64,000 bases of DNA from DASZBR01 sp035943935. Its GTDB lineage: Bacteria > Pseudomonadota > Gammaproteobacteria > DASZBR01. Made by a program: the position numbers and the translations under genes. The DNA lies in NCBI GenBank assembly GCA_035943935.1, contig DASZBR010000006.1, positions 62,001 to 126,000 on the forward strand, in the 5' to 3' direction. Under the pieces are notes generated by a model. The model saw nothing but the letters and a program-made list of their open reading frames with translations. It did no database searches and had not been told where the DNA came from. Shown here one piece after another: positions 1 to 8,448 of this stretch; position 1 is the first letter of the stretch, and each line of letters begins with the position of its first letter.

Positions 1-729
1 TTGCTGAAGTTAAACACTCAGCAAAGTTTTGATGCGGTGGTGAGTCTTCTGAAAAATGATTCTAAAAAACCCGATATTATTATTTTAACGGGCGATATGT
101 CGCAGGATAATTCTGAGAGTGCCTATCAACGTACCGTAAATGCGTTTGCTGAATTTAATTGTCCGATTTATTGGATCCCCGGTAATCATGATGATCCTGA
201 ATTACTTCACGCTGTTTTTTCAAAATCAAAATTCAAAGAAGATAAAGCTATCGTATTAGGTAATTGGTTATTGGTTTTATTGAATTCGCATTATCCCAAA
301 CATGTTGCAGGTTTATTAGGCAGAACCGAATTATCACGATTGGATCATTATTTGGGCGAGCATACAGATAAGCATGCGATGTTATTTTTGCATCATCCGC
401 CGGTTGCGTTTGGTTCTGCATGGTTAGATAAATCTCGACTCACAAATCCCGATGATTTATTTAATATCGTGAGTAAGCATAAACATGTCAGTGCTATCAT
501 TTGTGGTCATGCCCATCAAGATTATCAAACGCATCATCAGGGAATTCCCATTATTTCTGCACCTTCAACCTGTATTCAGTTTTTACCGCATCATCATGAG
601 TTTTCATTAGATACGCTGGCGCCGGGTTATCGTTGGATTGAGTTAGAGTCTGACGGTAAATTTAAAACAGGTGTAGAGCGTATCAAAGAGTTTAACAATA
701 CCGCGGATTTTTCAGCGAAAGGGTATTAG
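1..729 (+). CDS. cpdA: 3',5'-cyclic AMP phosphodiesterase CpdA-like, 5' truncated by window edge
   Basis: Calcineurin-like metallophosphoesterase, expected to hydrolyse cAMP in the cytoplasm. Visible motifs are GDMSQD (metal-binding GD), GNHDD, a LHHPP block and GHAHQD, in the order of CpdA. The C-terminal part (PSTCIQF, LAPGYRWIEL, ending in GY) closely follows my memory of E. coli CpdA. The N-terminal DxH motif of about 30 residues is missing because the gene begins upstream of the window, so the TTG at base 1 is not a real start. Its stop lies one base from the convergent prmB stop. An Icc-family phosphodiesterase with another substrate is possible. Confidence 0.85.
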   Translation: MLKLNTQQSFDAVVSLLKNDSKKPDIIILTGDMSQDNSESAYQRTVNAFAEFNCPIYWIPGNHDDPELLHAVFSKSKFKEDKAIVLGNWLLVLLNSHYPKHVAGLLGRTELSRLDHYLGEHTDKHAMLFLHHPPVAFGSAWLDKSRLTNPDDLFNIVSKHKHVSAIICGHAHQDYQTHHQGIPIISAPSTCIQFLPHHHEFSLDTLAPGYRWIELESDGKFKTGVERIKEFNNTADFSAKGY

Positions 730-730
730 C

Positions 731-1669
731 TTATTTCTGGAAGGGTAAGCCATTGGCATTGCATAAAAAAAGACTGTCCAGTAATCCAGACCATCGAATA
801 ACTTTATCGAGTATCGGTTCTCTTTTTGCAGGTGATCGCGCCTGTCGCCACTCAATGGGCAAATGGCTGTAACGATTTTTTAAGATTTTTGCGCACGCGT
901 AACCTACTTCACAAATTAATAAACCTTCTGGATTTAAATACGATTTTGATTGCGTAATGATTTTATTCACCAGATCTGCGCCATCTACTCCAGCCAGCAA
1001 AGCAATTTTAGGTTCGTTTTTTACTTCCAGCGGCTGAGCGCGATATTCTTTTTCAGAGACATACGGCGGATTAGAAATAATTAAGTCATATTTGTTTTTT
1101 ATATTTTCAAATAAATTAGTCTGTACGGTTTTTACGCGACTTTCTAAATTATAGTTTTTAATATTAGTTTCTGCGACTTCCAGCGCTTCAGGTGAGATAT
1201 CGGCGAGATCTACGTTAAGATGGGGATTCATCAACGCTAATGTAATGCCAATACAACCCGAGCCTGTACATAAATCCAATACGCGATAATTCTCCCAGCG
1301 TACTTTATTTAAAAAATCAGAGAACTGCGTGTTCATGAGTGATCGCGGAACTAGAACATGATTATTAACATAAAATTTATGGCCAGAATAAATCGCTTCT
1401 TGGGTAATGTATTCTACGGGAACGCGTTCTGTAATTCGTCTTTCATATAATTTCAAAATTTTTTCTGCTTCTTGCTCGGTAATGATTTTATTGAGATAAA
1501 GCGAATTATGGTATTCGTGGGGAAGGTTTAAAGCAAAATAAGCTAAATAGAGCGCGTTTATATATAAAGAATGATTGCCAAAGAAGTGGTGATGAAGTTT
1601 GGCTTTTTGCATCAGAGTTTTGCCATGCTGAGCTATTTTTTTTACGGTAATATTTTCACGCATTGGCAT
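731..1669 (-). CDS. prmB: Ribosomal protein L3 N5-glutamine methyltransferase
   Basis: SAM-dependent methyltransferase of the HemK/PrmB family, which methylates a glutamine of ribosomal protein L3. It has an N-terminal helical domain, a SAM-binding DLCTGSGCIG motif in the middle, and the NPPY catalytic tetrapeptide typical of amide-nitrogen methylation. The length of about 312 residues and the N-terminal region fit PrmB better than PrmC. Start uncertain: the first two Met codons are at 1669 and 1663. It lies 3 bases downstream of ldcA on the same strand, in an rne-ldcA-prmB run. Confidence 0.88.
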   Translation of the reverse strand: MPMRENITVKKIAQHGKTLMQKAKLHHHFFGNHSLYINALYLAYFALNLPHEYHNSLYLNKIITEQEAEKILKLYERRITERVPVEYITQEAIYSGHKFYVNNHVLVPRSLMNTQFSDFLNKVRWENYRVLDLCTGSGCIGITLALMNPHLNVDLADISPEALEVAETNIKNYNLESRVKTVQTNLFENIKNKYDLIISNPPYVSEKEYRAQPLEVKNEPKIALLAGVDGADLVNKIITQSKSYLNPEGLLICEVGYACAKILKNRYSHLPIEWRQARSPAKREPILDKVIRWSGLLDSLFLCNANGLPFQK

Positions 1670-1672
1670 GGA

Positions 1673-2488
1673 TTAGTTGAGGGGAATAATATAGTTGGTT
1701 TTTCCGTGGCCAATATGAGCCGCCATACGGATAGGAATAGGTTTGTCTTGCGCGAACGTGTTGAGTTCTTGTTCTATGAGTTTTTTTTCGTCTGGGTTTT
1801 TGTGAATAAATTCACCTAATACTAATGCTTTTATATGTTCAAATAATCCGGCTTGAGTGAGTTGGACCAACATACGACGAATTTTATAAGCGGGTTCATT
1901 AAGTTCTTCAAGCAATAAGATCTTATGGTTTGTTTTAATTTGATAGGGCGTACCTAACGTACTCGAAATAATAGATAAATTTCCACCGGTGAATTTCCCG
2001 GATAAATTTAATAAGGGAGGCAGTATGAGATTATTTTCAAATAAGGCTTTAATTCTTTTTATGGATTCTGCATCAATTTCATTCATCGCGGTTTGACGTG
2101 CGCCAGGTCCGTGATACGTAGTCCATCCCCAGTGTTGTGTGAAGAAAATATGTAAAGCGGTTACGTCGCTAAATCCCAAAAATATTTTTTGTTTATGCGG
2201 TTTTTTAGATTTGGCTAAAAGAGGCAATAATTCAGTGGCACCCGAACCACCGCGATAACACCAAATAATATCACTGTCAGGATTATGTAAAGCGGCATCC
2301 AGATCTTTAAAGCGGTTTTCTGTTGTATTAGAAAGAAAAGGATGATCGCTGATTAAATATTTTCCGAACCGTGCTTGATATCCCCAAGACTTTAATAAAT
2401 TATCGACATGCTGCATTTCCGCAGGATTTTTAATTTTTCCCGACGGCGCAATGACTTCAACAATGGGGAAATCTTTACGGAGCATCAT
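1673..2488 (-). CDS. ldcA: LD-carboxypeptidase (peptidase S66)
   Basis: Serine peptidase of family S66 that removes the terminal D-Ala from muropeptide tetrapeptides during murein recycling. Seen: VIAPSGK near the N-terminus, WCYRGGSGATELLP, the GFSDVTALH nucleophile region, a GPGARQ loop, an ELNEPAYKIRRML block and the C-terminal GHGKTN histidine motif. The start is placed at the ATG-ATG pair (2488), where homology begins. This overlaps the rne stop by 14 bases, suggesting coupled translation. A longer in-frame start at 2527 would run further into rne and adds an Arg-rich stretch with no counterpart in the family. Confidence 0.85.
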   Translation of the reverse strand: MMLRKDFPIVEVIAPSGKIKNPAEMQHVDNLLKSWGYQARFGKYLISDHPFLSNTTENRFKDLDAALHNPDSDIIWCYRGGSGATELLPLLAKSKKPHKQKIFLGFSDVTALHIFFTQHWGWTTYHGPGARQTAMNEIDAESIKRIKALFENNLILPPLLNLSGKFTGGNLSIISSTLGTPYQIKTNHKILLLEELNEPAYKIRRMLVQLTQAGLFEHIKALVLGEFIHKNPDEKKLIEQELNTFAQDKPIPIRMAAHIGHGKTNYIIPLN

Positions 2489-4565
2489 TGGTTGGCGGCG
2501 TCTCCGTTTTCGGACGTCTAAATCCACCGCGTCTTAAATGACGACGACGTCGTTTTGGACGTGGATTCGGATAAGCCGGTGGTGCAGGTAATAACTCGCC
2601 TTGCATAATTTCGCGATTATCATGTGTAACCATTGGAGCTGGGACGGGTGTAATGGGAGCCGTTGGAGCTTGTGAAGCTTGTGGTGCTGCTGAAGGCGTG
2701 TGTGGTTGTTCAACCGGTGTTCTGGGTTCTCGAGGTAAACGGGGTCCACGTGATTTACTGCCGTGACGTTTTTTATTGCGATTGTGTGGCGGTCTTTCAC
2801 GATAAGGTCTTTGGTAAGGTTGTGAGCTAGGAGCGGAAACTTCTGCTTTTTGTGAAGCAGGTTTCTCATCTTCTGTTTTTCCAAAGAGTGTTTTGATGAT
2901 GCGATTAAAAATACCCGGATCTTCTTTTGTCCTAGAAGAAGTGGGGTGCGGTTCAGTAATTGAAATAGATTTAACCGCCGGTTCTTCATGCGTACGGCGT
3001 TCTTTCTTTTCAGGTGAAGAAGAAGTGTTTGTGGTATTTTGTGTTTCAGGCGTTACAGCAATTTCGTAACTCTTTACAGGCTCTTTATGACCTGTGTCGC
3101 CTGTACGTATACGATCAATTTTATAATGCGGCGAATCCATGTGTTCACTCGGAACAATCAGTACGCGTACTGATTGTCTTTCTTCTAAGCTCACCACCTG
3201 ACTGCGTTTTTCATTTAATAAAAATGCAGCAATGGATACGGGAACAATAGCGCGAACTTCAGCGGTATTGTCTTTCATAGCCTCTTCTTCAATTAACCGA
3301 AGGATAGAGAGTGCAACAGAAGGGACTGCACGAATGCTGCCATGGCCTTGGCAACGTGGGCAAGTTTGCTGAGTCGTTTCACCTAAAGAATTACGCAAAC
3401 GTTGGCGCGACATTTCTAATAAGCCAAAACGAGAAATCCGTCCAATTTGTACGCGAGCGCGATCTGCTTCTAAAGCAATACGTAAACGTTCTTCGACTTC
3501 ACGTTGATTACGGTTGGAGCTCATATCAATAAAATCAATGACAATTAAACCGCCAATGTCACGTAAGCGTAATTGGCGCGCAATTTCATCGGCTGCTTCA
3601 AGATTTGTGTGTAACGCCGTTTCTTCAATATCACCACCGCGTGTGGAGCGACTGGAGTTGATATCAATGGAAACTAATGCTTCTGTTCGGTCGATCACGA
3701 TAGCGCCGCCAGAACGTAAACGGACTTCATTATGAAGCGCCGCTTCAATTTGACTTTCAATTTGAAAGCGCGAGAAAAGGGGAATAGTACTTTGATATAA
3801 TTTTACACGATTAACAAAATCAGGGCGTACTTGCTGGACATGTTGCTGAACTTTTGTAAAAACATCTTGATTGTCGACCAAAATTTCATCGGTATCTTCA
3901 CGTAAATAATCGCGTATGACACGAACAATGATGTTGCTTTCCTGGTGAATTAAAAAGGGTGCAGATTTTGAATGATACGCTTCTTGAATCGCTTCCCAGT
4001 GTTTAAGCAAAATACTTAAATCCCAACGCAATTCTTCTTGGCTTTTGCCGACACCTGCAGTGCGAACAATAATGCCCATGCCTTCCGGCAAATTTAAACT
4101 GGTGATGAGCTCACGCAACTCTTGCCTTTCTTCGCCTTCAATACGACGAGAAATTCCGCCGGCTTCAGGATTGTTTGGCATTAAGACGAGATAAGAACCA
4201 GCAAGGCTGATGAATGTAGTCAGTGCGGCGCCTTTATTGCCTCGTTCTTCTTTATCCACTTGGACCATGATTTCTTGGCCTTCAGATAAGCGTTCACGCA
4301 TGGAGGCGCCTGGCTTAAGATAAAGCTCAGAGACTTCTTTGAAGGGGAGGAAACCGTGTCGTTCAGCGCCATAGTCGACGAATACCGCTTCGAGGCTGGG
4401 CTCGATACGGCTAATTTTGGCTTTATAAATATTTGACTTTTTTTGTTCTTGGTCAGGTCTATCTATAAATAAATGTTGTAATTGGGTCCCTTGCAGGATG
4501 GCTACGCGGAATTCTTCATGGCTACCGTCACCAGAAACCGCGCCGTTCATAAGCATTTTCGGCAT
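2475..4565 (-). CDS. rne: Ribonuclease E
   Basis: Endoribonuclease that begins mRNA decay and processes rRNA and tRNA. With the start at 4565 it has 696 residues: an S1 domain at about 25-110, catalytic aspartates 301 (in SIDINSSR) and 344 (in VIDFIDM), and the Zn-link CPRCQGHG with Cys402 and Cys405. The tail from about 490 is low-complexity, rich in Pro and Lys/Arg and ending in an Arg cluster, and is short compared with the enterobacterial scaffold. The start at 4565 follows an AGAGGA site; an ORF extension to 4598 is unlikely. It is the first gene of rne-ldcA-prmB. Confidence 0.93.
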   Translation of the reverse strand: MPKMLMNGAVSGDGSHEEFRVAILQGTQLQHLFIDRPDQEQKKSNIYKAKISRIEPSLEAVFVDYGAERHGFLPFKEVSELYLKPGASMRERLSEGQEIMVQVDKEERGNKGAALTTFISLAGSYLVLMPNNPEAGGISRRIEGEERQELRELITSLNLPEGMGIIVRTAGVGKSQEELRWDLSILLKHWEAIQEAYHSKSAPFLIHQESNIIVRVIRDYLREDTDEILVDNQDVFTKVQQHVQQVRPDFVNRVKLYQSTIPLFSRFQIESQIEAALHNEVRLRSGGAIVIDRTEALVSIDINSSRSTRGGDIEETALHTNLEAADEIARQLRLRDIGGLIVIDFIDMSSNRNQREVEERLRIALEADRARVQIGRISRFGLLEMSRQRLRNSLGETTQQTCPRCQGHGSIRAVPSVALSILRLIEEEAMKDNTAEVRAIVPVSIAAFLLNEKRSQVVSLEERQSVRVLIVPSEHMDSPHYKIDRIRTGDTGHKEPVKSYEIAVTPETQNTTNTSSSPEKKERRTHEEPAVKSISITEPHPTSSRTKEDPGIFNRIIKTLFGKTEDEKPASQKAEVSAPSSQPYQRPYRERPPHNRNKKRHGSKSRGPRLPREPRTPVEQPHTPSAAPQASQAPTAPITPVPAPMVTHDNREIMQGELLPAPPAYPNPRPKRRRRHLRRGGFRRPKTETPPTNDAP

Positions 4566-4615
4566 GGAAAATATATCCTCTTCTATGGAATGATCCACAC
4601 AAGAGACAACTTAGG

Positions 4616-4639
4616 CGGCTTGCATCGTGGCAAGCACCG
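4616..4639 (-). promoter_or_regulatory. Hairpin in rne 5' leader
   Basis: Inverted repeat GCTTGC (4618-4623) and GCAAGC (4630-4635) with a 6-base loop, extendable by CGG/CCG across one bulge. It lies 50 to 75 bases upstream of the rne start, where a leader transcript would carry it. In E. coli the rne leader folds into hairpins that RNase E recognises for autoregulation; the same role here is inference. Confidence 0.4.
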
Positions 4640-4652
4640 CATATAAGCTACT

Positions 4653-4681
4653 TCGTAAAGCAGCGTAAAAAATCTTTCAGT
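4653..4681 (-). promoter_or_regulatory. Possible rne promoter
   Basis: On the minus strand a TTTACG hexamer, a 17-base spacer and TTATAT resemble sigma-70 -35 and -10 boxes upstream of the rne leader hairpin. The match is modest, and the region also carries A/T runs that may end transcription of the gene before it. Confidence 0.28.
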
Positions 4682-4727
4682 TTTTTTGAAACTCGTGCGT
4701 TTCCTAATATTGCCACTTGGGGCTAAA

Positions 4728-5852
4728 CTATCTCGATTCTAACAGCATTTTGGGGTTTGGCAATGGGGTTTCTGTGAAGAGATCGCTTGGGCTTTTCTCC
4801 TTCCACTTCAAGCTGTTGTATAAGGCTTCGGTAAAATCTTGCTGTAGGGGAGATTTCTGGTAGAAGTCCGACGGTTTTATTAATCCTTCTTCTAGCGCTT
4901 GAATGCCATAATCTGATAATACAAATTGTAATGTCTCTTCGTGGTTTTTCATGCAGTCTTCCCAGCCAATCAAGAAACGCGAGAACGCGTAAAGCCCCCA
5001 TGGGCTTAACATTGGCTTTAATTTGCCGGATTGAGTTTGTGAGAAATGTACTTTTATGACCCAGCCAGAAAGATACTCCTTATTCATTGCCTCGAGTCCG
5101 GCAGGTGACGTTGCTTGCCTCCACGTTTCTTGGTCGCCTGGGTGTGAGGGGTGAAGAAGATTTTTTGTTAGGTCCTGAGCGTCATATTTAGCTAATTTAC
5201 CTAAATGGACTAGCTGCTCAATTTTTTGATAGATGGGGTCGCTGACGACAGGAGATAGCACAGCAGAAGGTTTTTGTGAGGGTGTGTTCGTTTCTTTATG
5301 CTCATCTTGCGGAAAATAAATGGCTCTAAGTTTTTCAATAGTTTCGGGAGGTAAAAACATCTGCCAAGCTTCAACTACAACCTCACGAACAAAAGGGGCA
5401 TTCAAACCCTTTCTTCTTGCTTCTTTTGCATCACGGATTGCTTTGTCAATCTTATCTTTTGTAATAAGATCTTTTTCCGGAACATATCCACTAGCCGCAC
5501 GCCTGGTGCACGGGAAAAAGCCACAGTTCATATGGAATAATACAGAAGTGCTGTCTCTAGCCGCTAGTTCGACTCTTCCGTCTAAACCACATCGGATACT
5601 TTCTCGAAATGCAATTTCATGCAGTGCGCGTCCAACATTATGGTAACGTTTTGATAGAGGTTTGTGGTGGGTAAAATTATCCATTCCCATTACATAGATA
5701 GCTTTTGGTTCAATACTGAGTCTAATTTGTCCGATACGCCATCTATCCGCATACAAATCATAAAAGTTAATGCAATTACTTTGTGTGAGACGAACCTCGT
5801 CGGGTTTGACTCTGACACCTTTTGGGGTAATGATTTCTGTTAATAGCTGCAT
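4728..5852 (-). CDS. GNAT-fold N-terminal domain with unrecognised C-terminal region
   Basis: A 374-residue protein of unknown function. Residues about 1-125 look like a GNAT acetyltransferase: a beta-strand-rich start, then YHNVGRALHEIAFRESIRCG in the place of the acetyl-CoA motif, a VELAARDSTS strand and a GFFP end. The canonical Q/RxxGxG/A is only partly kept. The C-terminal 240 residues are soluble, charged and not recognised, with a Pro/Ser-rich linker near 195-210. It stands alone, divergent from tadA, and has no signal peptide. In a Dot/Icm genome a translocated effector is possible, but nothing in the sequence proves it. Confidence 0.6.
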   Translation of the reverse strand: MQLLTEIITPKGVRVKPDEVRLTQSNCINFYDLYADRWRIGQIRLSIEPKAIYVMGMDNFTHHKPLSKRYHNVGRALHEIAFRESIRCGLDGRVELAARDSTSVLFHMNCGFFPCTRRAASGYVPEKDLITKDKIDKAIRDAKEARRKGLNAPFVREVVVEAWQMFLPPETIEKLRAIYFPQDEHKETNTPSQKPSAVLSPVVSDPIYQKIEQLVHLGKLAKYDAQDLTKNLLHPSHPGDQETWRQATSPAGLEAMNKEYLSGWVIKVHFSQTQSGKLKPMLSPWGLYAFSRFLIGWEDCMKNHEETLQFVLSDYGIQALEEGLIKPSDFYQKSPLQQDFTEALYNSLKWKEKSPSDLFTETPLPNPKMLLESR

Positions 5853-5879
5853 AGATATTCTCTCGAGAGGAAACTTTTA

Positions 5880-6296
5880 GTGGATGACGCGATTTGGATG
5901 AATTATGCGCTGGCATTAGCAAAACGAGCAAGAGAAAAAGGCGAGGTTCCTATTGGAGCAATAGTTGTATTGGATAATAAAATTATAGGTCGTGGATATA
6001 ATTCACCCATTTCTAAATTAGACCCGACGGCGCATGCAGAAATCATGGCTTTAAGATCAGCTGCCAAAAAACTTAAAAATTATAGATTAGTGGGAGCGAC
6101 GTTGTATGTTACGTTAGAGCCTTGTTCGATGTGTGCGTCTGCCATGATTCATGCGAGAATTAAGCGCTGTGTCTATGGCGCGGTGGATCCGAAAAAAGCA
6201 TTAAATATAACCAATCATACGGTTAATTATACAGGCAGTATTTTGGCTGAAGAATGTGGGGAAGTCTTGAAATTATTTTTTAGGGAGAAGCGTTAA
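5880..6296 (+). CDS. tadA: tRNA-specific adenosine deaminase
   Basis: Converts adenosine 34 to inosine in the tRNA-Arg(ACG) anticodon. The zinc site is intact: His52 and catalytic Glu54 in HAE, and Cys82 and Cys85 in PCSMC. The length of 138 residues fits the short form of the family. The start is GTG at 5880, preceded by GAGAGG with good spacing; no closer ATG precedes the conserved N-terminal helix. The stop TAA shares its last base with the ATG of the next gene, so the two are likely translationally coupled. Confidence 0.92.
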   Translation: MDDAIWMNYALALAKRAREKGEVPIGAIVVLDNKIIGRGYNSPISKLDPTAHAEIMALRSAAKKLKNYRLVGATLYVTLEPCSMCASAMIHARIKRCVYGAVDPKKALNITNHTVNYTGSILAEECGEVLKLFFREKR

Positions 6297-6844
6297 TGGT
6301 CAAAATTATAGTTCCTATTATTGCAGTATTATTTTCTACAGTGGTTTTTGCACAAGACAAACCCGAGGCGGCTAAACCAGAGCCTAAGTTTGTGATGACC
6401 CAGCCGTTGGCAGATGCGTTACAGCCGGTGAATGGGAAAGTGCTTGAAACTAAAACGTTTGGTAATGTGACTGTCGTTCATGCAAGCGTTACAGGCGCTG
6501 ATCACAGTGATGCCTATTTTATTGTGGCAAAAGATAAAGTATTTGATATTGATGACTATTCAAATCTGTCGCAACTCAATCTGAAATCACAACCTAGCTT
6601 TGCTCAACTTGCACAAAAATATCCTAATATTGGTATCTGGCCGGGAAGTCATATGTTTCCAAAAAGTGAGACATTAGCCGGTGGAGTCACACAGCTTATT
6701 TTTACCTACTCTTTACTGAATGGCTGCCATGCGTGTGAATTGGGTGGAATTGCCAATGTAGGATTTAATTTCGATAAAGACGGAAATTATCTGGGTGAAC
6801 AATTATTAGCGCTCTCGCCACCACCGTATTCAGCCAGCAAGTAG
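6296..6844 (+). CDS. Secreted protein with CHAC motif, function unknown
   Basis: A 182-residue protein that I do not recognise. Residues 1-19 form a signal peptide ending in VVFA|Q, so it should be periplasmic. A Pro/Lys/Ala-rich linker follows, then a mixed alpha/beta domain with WPGSHMFPKSET near 115-125 and a Cys-x-x-Cys (Cys144, Cys147, CHAC) after a hydrophobic strand. The CHAC could be a thioredoxin-like redox site, a metal site or part of a haem motif (it reads CHAC, not CxxCH). It is coupled to tadA by a one-base overlap, and its 3' end overlaps rpe by 15 bases. Confidence 0.7.
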   Translation: MVKIIVPIIAVLFSTVVFAQDKPEAAKPEPKFVMTQPLADALQPVNGKVLETKTFGNVTVVHASVTGADHSDAYFIVAKDKVFDIDDYSNLSQLNLKSQPSFAQLAQKYPNIGIWPGSHMFPKSETLAGGVTQLIFTYSLLNGCHACELGGIANVGFNFDKDGNYLGEQLLALSPPPYSASK

Positions 6845-7495
6845 TGCTTTTCGAAAGGCATTAATGGTTGTTTTGTAGTTTTTTGTCTTAAAAATAGCAG
6901 AGCCGGCCACAAAAATCGTCGCGCCGGCTTTTGCTACTTTATCTATATTATCCAGTTTAATTCCGCCATCTACGGCTATAGCAATATTTTTTTTATGTTC
7001 ATGAATCATATTTTTTGCAAGTTTTATTTTATCAATACTCTCGGGTATAAACGCTTGGCCTGCGAAACCTGGATTAACGGACATGATCAATATTTCATCA
7101 AGCTGATCTTTGTGATTGTCTAAATAATGTAGCGATGTTGTGGGATTAAAAGCGAGTCCCGCTTTGCAGTGATGTTTTTTAATTAGGCTGAGGCTGTGAG
7201 TAATATTATCTGTTGCTTCGGGATGAAACGTAATGACACTAGCGCCTGCTTTTGCAAAATCTTCTATCAACCTATCTACGGGTTGCGTCATGAGATGGAC
7301 ATCTATTTCTGCTTTAATACCGTAATTTCTCAACGCTTGGCAGACTAAAGGGCCTATCGTGAGATTGGGAACATAATGGTTATCCATGACATCAAAGTGA
7401 ATGCGGTCTGCACCCGCTTTGAGGACATCTTCACATTCTTTGCCTAATGTGGCGAAATTTGCTGAGAGAATGGATGCAGAAAGTAAACAAGTCAT
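6830..7495 (-). CDS. rpe: Ribulose-phosphate 3-epimerase
   Basis: Pentose phosphate pathway TIM-barrel enzyme interconverting ribulose-5-P and xylulose-5-P. Seen: SASILSANFATLG at the start, HFDVMDNHYVPNLTIGP with metal-binding His and Asp, DVHLM, MSVNPGFAGQ, and VDGGI followed by the phosphate-binding GA(T)IFVAGSAIF. The start is set at 7495 (221 residues), where homology begins; an upstream in-frame extension would run into the divergent LOG-family gene. Only about 44 bases separate the two start codons. Confidence 0.93.
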   Translation of the reverse strand: MTCLLSASILSANFATLGKECEDVLKAGADRIHFDVMDNHYVPNLTIGPLVCQALRNYGIKAEIDVHLMTQPVDRLIEDFAKAGASVITFHPEATDNITHSLSLIKKHHCKAGLAFNPTTSLHYLDNHKDQLDEILIMSVNPGFAGQAFIPESIDKIKLAKNMIHEHKKNIAIAVDGGIKLDNIDKVAKAGATIFVAGSAIFKTKNYKTTINAFRKALLAG

Positions 7496-7539
7496 TGTAT
7501 GATACGCCTTTTCCGTCGAACTCTTTAAGGATACAGAAG

Positions 7540-8448
7540 ATGAAAGTGAAAAAAAAGCAGCGCGTGAAACGATTATTTCGTTCTGCAAAACAAGAGCTGA
7601 AACATGCCACACGGATACATGCCACTACGCAGGCGACATCCTCCGCGTATCGACTAGCGTTTATTGACCAAGATTTTTTATTGCGACGAGAACTGCGCGC
7701 GGTACGATTGCAGTTGGAGCTCTTAAAACCAGAATTGATACAGCACGATGCTAAAATTAAAGCAACAGTGGTTGTTTTCGGAAGCGCACGGATTCCTGAG
7801 CCGGCTGTTGCAAAAAATCGTTTAGAAATTGCCCAAACACTACTTTTAAAAGATCCACAAGACAAAGCATTGGAGCGTCAAGTTAAAATTGCGGAAAGTT
7901 TAGTTAAAAAAAGCCATTATTATGACGAAGCGCGCAAATTAGGACGATTAATTTCTAAAGAAGGCAAAGATGAATTTGGAAATCCCTATGTGGTTGTAAC
8001 GGGCGGTGGTCCTGGAATTATGGAAGGTGCTAATCGTGGTGCGCATGATGTACATGCGAAAAACATTGGATTAAATATTGTTTTGCCGATGGAGCAGGGA
8101 CCCAACCCCTATATTACCCCCGAATTTTGTTTTCAATTTCACTATTTTGCTATTCGTAAAATGCATTTTTTAATTCGTGCTAAAGCACTGGTGATATTCC
8201 CCGGTGGATACGGAACATTTGATGAATTGTTCGAGACGCTTACCTTGGTTCAAACAAAAAAAATTGAACGCATGCCGATAGTATTAGTGGGTAAAGAATA
8301 TTGGAATAAACTGATCAATTTTCAAATGATGGTAGATGAAGGCGTTGTGGATCAGGAGGATCTAAAATTATTTACATTTGTTGAAAATGCGGAAGAAGCG
8401 TGGAGTGTGATCCAAGGGTTTTATTCCAATGCGTCAAAGCCAACTTAA
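7540..8448 (+). CDS. LOG family protein (nucleotide 5'-monophosphate phosphoribohydrolase-like)
   Basis: Rossmann-like protein of the lysine-decarboxylase-like/LOG family. The signature GGGPGIMEGANRG and the PGGYGTFDELFE motif are complete, with conserved Arg and Glu. It carries an extra basic, probably helical N-terminus of about 80 residues before VVVFGSARIP, and so belongs to the longer LOG subgroup. The start at 7540 follows an AAGG site. Family members cleave nucleotide monophosphates to a base plus ribose-5-phosphate; its substrate here is unknown. The 3' end overlaps the convergent hydrolase gene by 15 bases. Confidence 0.85.
   Translation: MKVKKKQRVKRLFRSAKQELKHATRIHATTQATSSAYRLAFIDQDFLLRRELRAVRLQLELLKPELIQHDAKIKATVVVFGSARIPEPAVAKNRLEIAQTLLLKDPQDKALERQVKIAESLVKKSHYYDEARKLGRLISKEGKDEFGNPYVVVTGGGPGIMEGANRGAHDVHAKNIGLNIVLPMEQGPNPYITPEFCFQFHYFAIRKMHFLIRAKALVIFPGGYGTFDELFETLTLVQTKKIERMPIVLVGKEYWNKLINFQMMVDEGVVDQEDLKLFTFVENAEEAWSVIQGFYSNASKPT

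Noticed and set aside
2534..2989. 151-codon open frame inside the rne tail, same strand in another frame
   Set aside because: Composition is that of a frame-shadow of the Pro/Arg-rich tail; it has no ribosome site and no recognisable motif, while the rne frame is continuous.
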